NCBI GenBank assembly: GCA_947179485.1
Contig: OX359248.1
Location: forward strand, 54,322,386 to 54,386,385
DNA from: Allacma fusca
Lineage: Eukaryota; Arthropoda; Collembola; Symphypleona; Sminthuridae
Direction: 5' to 3'
Length of the DNA: 64,000 nucleotides
The number at the start of each line of letters is the position of its first letter. Within the stretch, counting starts at the first letter, position 1. Made by a program: the position numbers and the translations under genes. Below the pieces are notes generated by a model, which was not told where the DNA came from, did not search any database, and saw only the letters and a list, made by a program, of their open reading frames with translations. Positions 62,699 through 64,000 of the stretch are shown one piece after another.

Positions 62699-62893
62699 GA
62701 GTTACTTGTGAATGATTTCAACAAATTTTGACTGATATGCAAAAAAAAATGTAGCTTTAAATCCGATTCGATCCCAAAAACGTTGCGAAATGTGCAGTGC
62801 ACTAACCACTACACTACAAGACAAATGTGCAAAAAATAGTTGAATGAGCCTCTGCAGGACGGCTGCAGAAAAGTTTAGCTGCACTCGACAGTA
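62699..62893 (-). repeat. 197-bp dispersed repeat with Pol III-like boxes, copy B
   Basis: Reverse complement of the repeat at 51,022-51,218 with a few dozen differences at most and the same boundaries. Its A box (62,806-62,816 inverted) is identical to copy A. Its B box (62,764-62,774) reads GGATCGAATCG, one base different from copy A. On its outer side lies TAGGGGTGAG (62,894-62,903 inverted), the same ten bases that begin the CGAGA-rich element at 50,519. So the repeat unit may start there and be split by that element in copy A. Confidence 0.8.
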
Positions 62894-62903
62894 CTCACCC
62901 CTA

Positions 62904-63211
62904 CTTGTGATGGAATTAATAATGTTGTTTGGGGTCTTGAATTCTTATATATTTCTCACTGAAATAATCCGTGTATAGGTAATCCAGTGTAATAAACCAA
63001 CAAGCTCCATGGTGTGCCAGCGACATCTCGTTAATTTTGGGTAGACAGCAAGTATTCTAGATCCTTGAACATTGTACACGGCCACTGTGCTCTGTAAACA
63101 GGTGGTTAATTGGCATTAGGTTCCTGGCCACTGCCTATGACAACTGATAATTAAGTACCTGCGGCTCTTCCTTGCACTTATAAAAGTTATCTTGATTTTT
63201 GTTGACGTTAT
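62904..63211. other. Gene-free stretch
   Basis: Nothing recognised. Confidence 0.45.
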
Positions 63212-63410
63212 TTAAACCGAACACTTGTTGTCCCTTTGCGATCTTGTATTAAGGTCTACTTCACAGCATTTAAACGGTTCTTGGAAAACATTTGTTTCTT
63301 CGTACCTGTGTTCTCGGTCCTCTCGTTCGGTTTTGATTGCTTCTCGTCTCAACTCCTCATATGAACCTAAATATCTTACTCTCGACGGATGTAAAATGCG
63401 TCTTGTAGAG
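63212..63410 (-). pseudogene. Coding remnant, charged, unknown family
   Basis: The minus-strand frame encodes a charged stretch (RRILHPSRVRYLGSYEELRR followed by KTEREDREHRYEE) ending in a stop at 63,212. The composition is protein-like. The MITE at 63,419-63,580 separates it from further minus-strand coding-like sequence. I do not recognise the family; a retroelement gag/pol or a host exon are both possible. Confidence 0.4.
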
Positions 63411-63418
63411 TTATACAC

Positions 63419-63580
63419 AGGAGTGGATTTACGGGGTGGTCCACCCTGGTCCGGCCTTGGTAAAAATTTAGGGCAAGGGTTAACAAAATTATCGAAGGCC
63501 CTGAAATTCTAAGTGGAATGTCCCACAAAGCCATTTTGAGGCTTAGGGTGAGGGTTAAATTATTTATCTATCTACCCTTG
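63419..63580. mobile_element. hAT MITE, 162 bp, relative of the 49,998 element
   Basis: Starts AGGAGTGGATTTACGGGGTG and ends TCTATCTACCCTTG, aligning along its length to the reverse complement of the MITE at 49,998-50,173 (shared TGGATTTACGGGGTGG, CCACCCTGG and AGGGTTAAATTATTT segments). It is flanked by an exact 8-bp duplication TTATACAC (63,411-63,418 and 63,581-63,588). More diverged at its ends than the first copy. Confidence 0.88.
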
Positions 63581-63588
63581 TTATACAC

Positions 63589-64000
63589 AAACGTAAACGA
63601 TTTTCATTGTTCTATCTTTACTAATGGAAACCCCAATAATAATACTGGTGGTGCAAATAGACTAGTACATTTTGATACTGGTCAGCTTTTGCATATTGCA
63701 AGTTTCCACCCGTATCAACAACCTCGTAAACTCTCGTACCATTTAATAAGCTCAATAAAATCACAATTTCCAATGATTGTTTCGCTTGCTTTGGCGTCGC
63801 GTATGTTCTTCTTGTTGATGTGATTCTGTCTCGCTGAATTTATCTGTAATCACTAGCAATATTGCTTCAAAATCATCCACTTTGGGGAATTAAGCGCATC
63901 TTGAACAGCGAATTGCCACTTGATTCAGTCGGCACATTATGCTTCAATTTACACTCGTATTCTTGTAGATGATCCAAATCAATGATACCTGCTGGTTGAT
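63589..64000 (-). pseudogene. Coding-like remnant running off the window
   Basis: Minus-strand frames from the window edge give PAGIIDLDHLQEYECKLK and further fragments, with stops and frame changes before the MITE. With the piece at 63,212-63,410 it may be one older minus-strand element or gene that the MITE interrupted. The family is not recognised. Confidence 0.3.

Noticed and set aside
62702-62884. 60-codon minus-strand frame similar to part of the frame at 50,914-51,204
   Set aside because: The shared residues are only the translation of the two repeat copies, not a conserved protein.
50519-62903. Single 12.4-kb hAT element bounded by TAGGGGTGAG
   Set aside because: The 8-bp flanks do not match, and the decamer can be explained as part of the dispersed repeat. 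Kept only as a hypothesis.
1-64000. CRISPR arrays, bacterial operons or rRNA genes
   Set aside because: No regularly spaced identical repeats, Shine-Dalgarno-led gene chains or rRNA-like conserved blocks were seen; gene structure is eukaryotic.

Overview
The window looks like AT-rich nuclear DNA of an invertebrate, most likely an arthropod. The basis is intron-split genes with GT-AG junctions, several short introns of 61 to 101 bases, long gene-free stretches, many microsatellites and many small DNA transposons with intact target-site duplications. The exact species cannot be fixed; a crustacean is only a guess from the dense ATGTACATA-type words. No bacterial operons, rRNA, CRISPR array or convincing functional tRNA were seen.

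Layout. Positions 1 to about 32,150 are a gene desert: no exon is recognised, only simple repeats, two degenerate minisatellites, a perfect 12-bp hairpin and a 1,283-bp hAT-type element with an 8-bp duplication (30,527-31,809). From about 33.0 to 35.5 kb the plus strand is strongly G+T skewed, as in a transcribed 5' region. It leads into a three-exon gene (35,521-37,965, +) for a LARP6-type La-related protein that keeps the La motif and the C-terminal SUZ-C motif but has no visible RRM. An AT-rich 3' UTR follows, with a candidate poly(A) signal at 39,395. Positions 39.4-47.9 kb show nothing coding.

From 47.9 kb to the end the window is a mobile-element cluster. It holds a 978-bp hAT-type element, two related hAT MITEs (49,998 and 63,419), a dead Ty3/Gypsy reverse-transcriptase fragment, a CGAGA-rich MITE remnant, pogo/Tc1-like elements with TA duplications (58,162 and 58,565) and a pair of inverted ~197-bp repeats carrying Pol III-like A and B boxes (51,022 and 62,893). 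Between the inverted repeats lie two apparently intact genes in convergent orientation. One is a nine-exon transposase of the IS630-Tc1-mariner superfamily with an unusually wide DD85E spacing (815 aa, 51,943-55,020, +). The other is a two-exon secreted protein related to the stonustoxin-like MACPF family (516 aa, 57,076-55,368, -). A basic coiled-coil terminal exon (57,998-57,705, -) lies upstream of the latter.

The most interesting possibilities are: (1) the RRM-less LARP6 with an added hydrophobic N-terminal segment; (2) an intron-rich, intact wide-spacing transposase that is either host-domesticated or a poorly known family; (3) a pore-forming-type gene beside that transposase within a block bounded by inverted repeats. 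The cargo-element reading of (3) is only a hypothesis, because the repeats may equally be two independent insertions.
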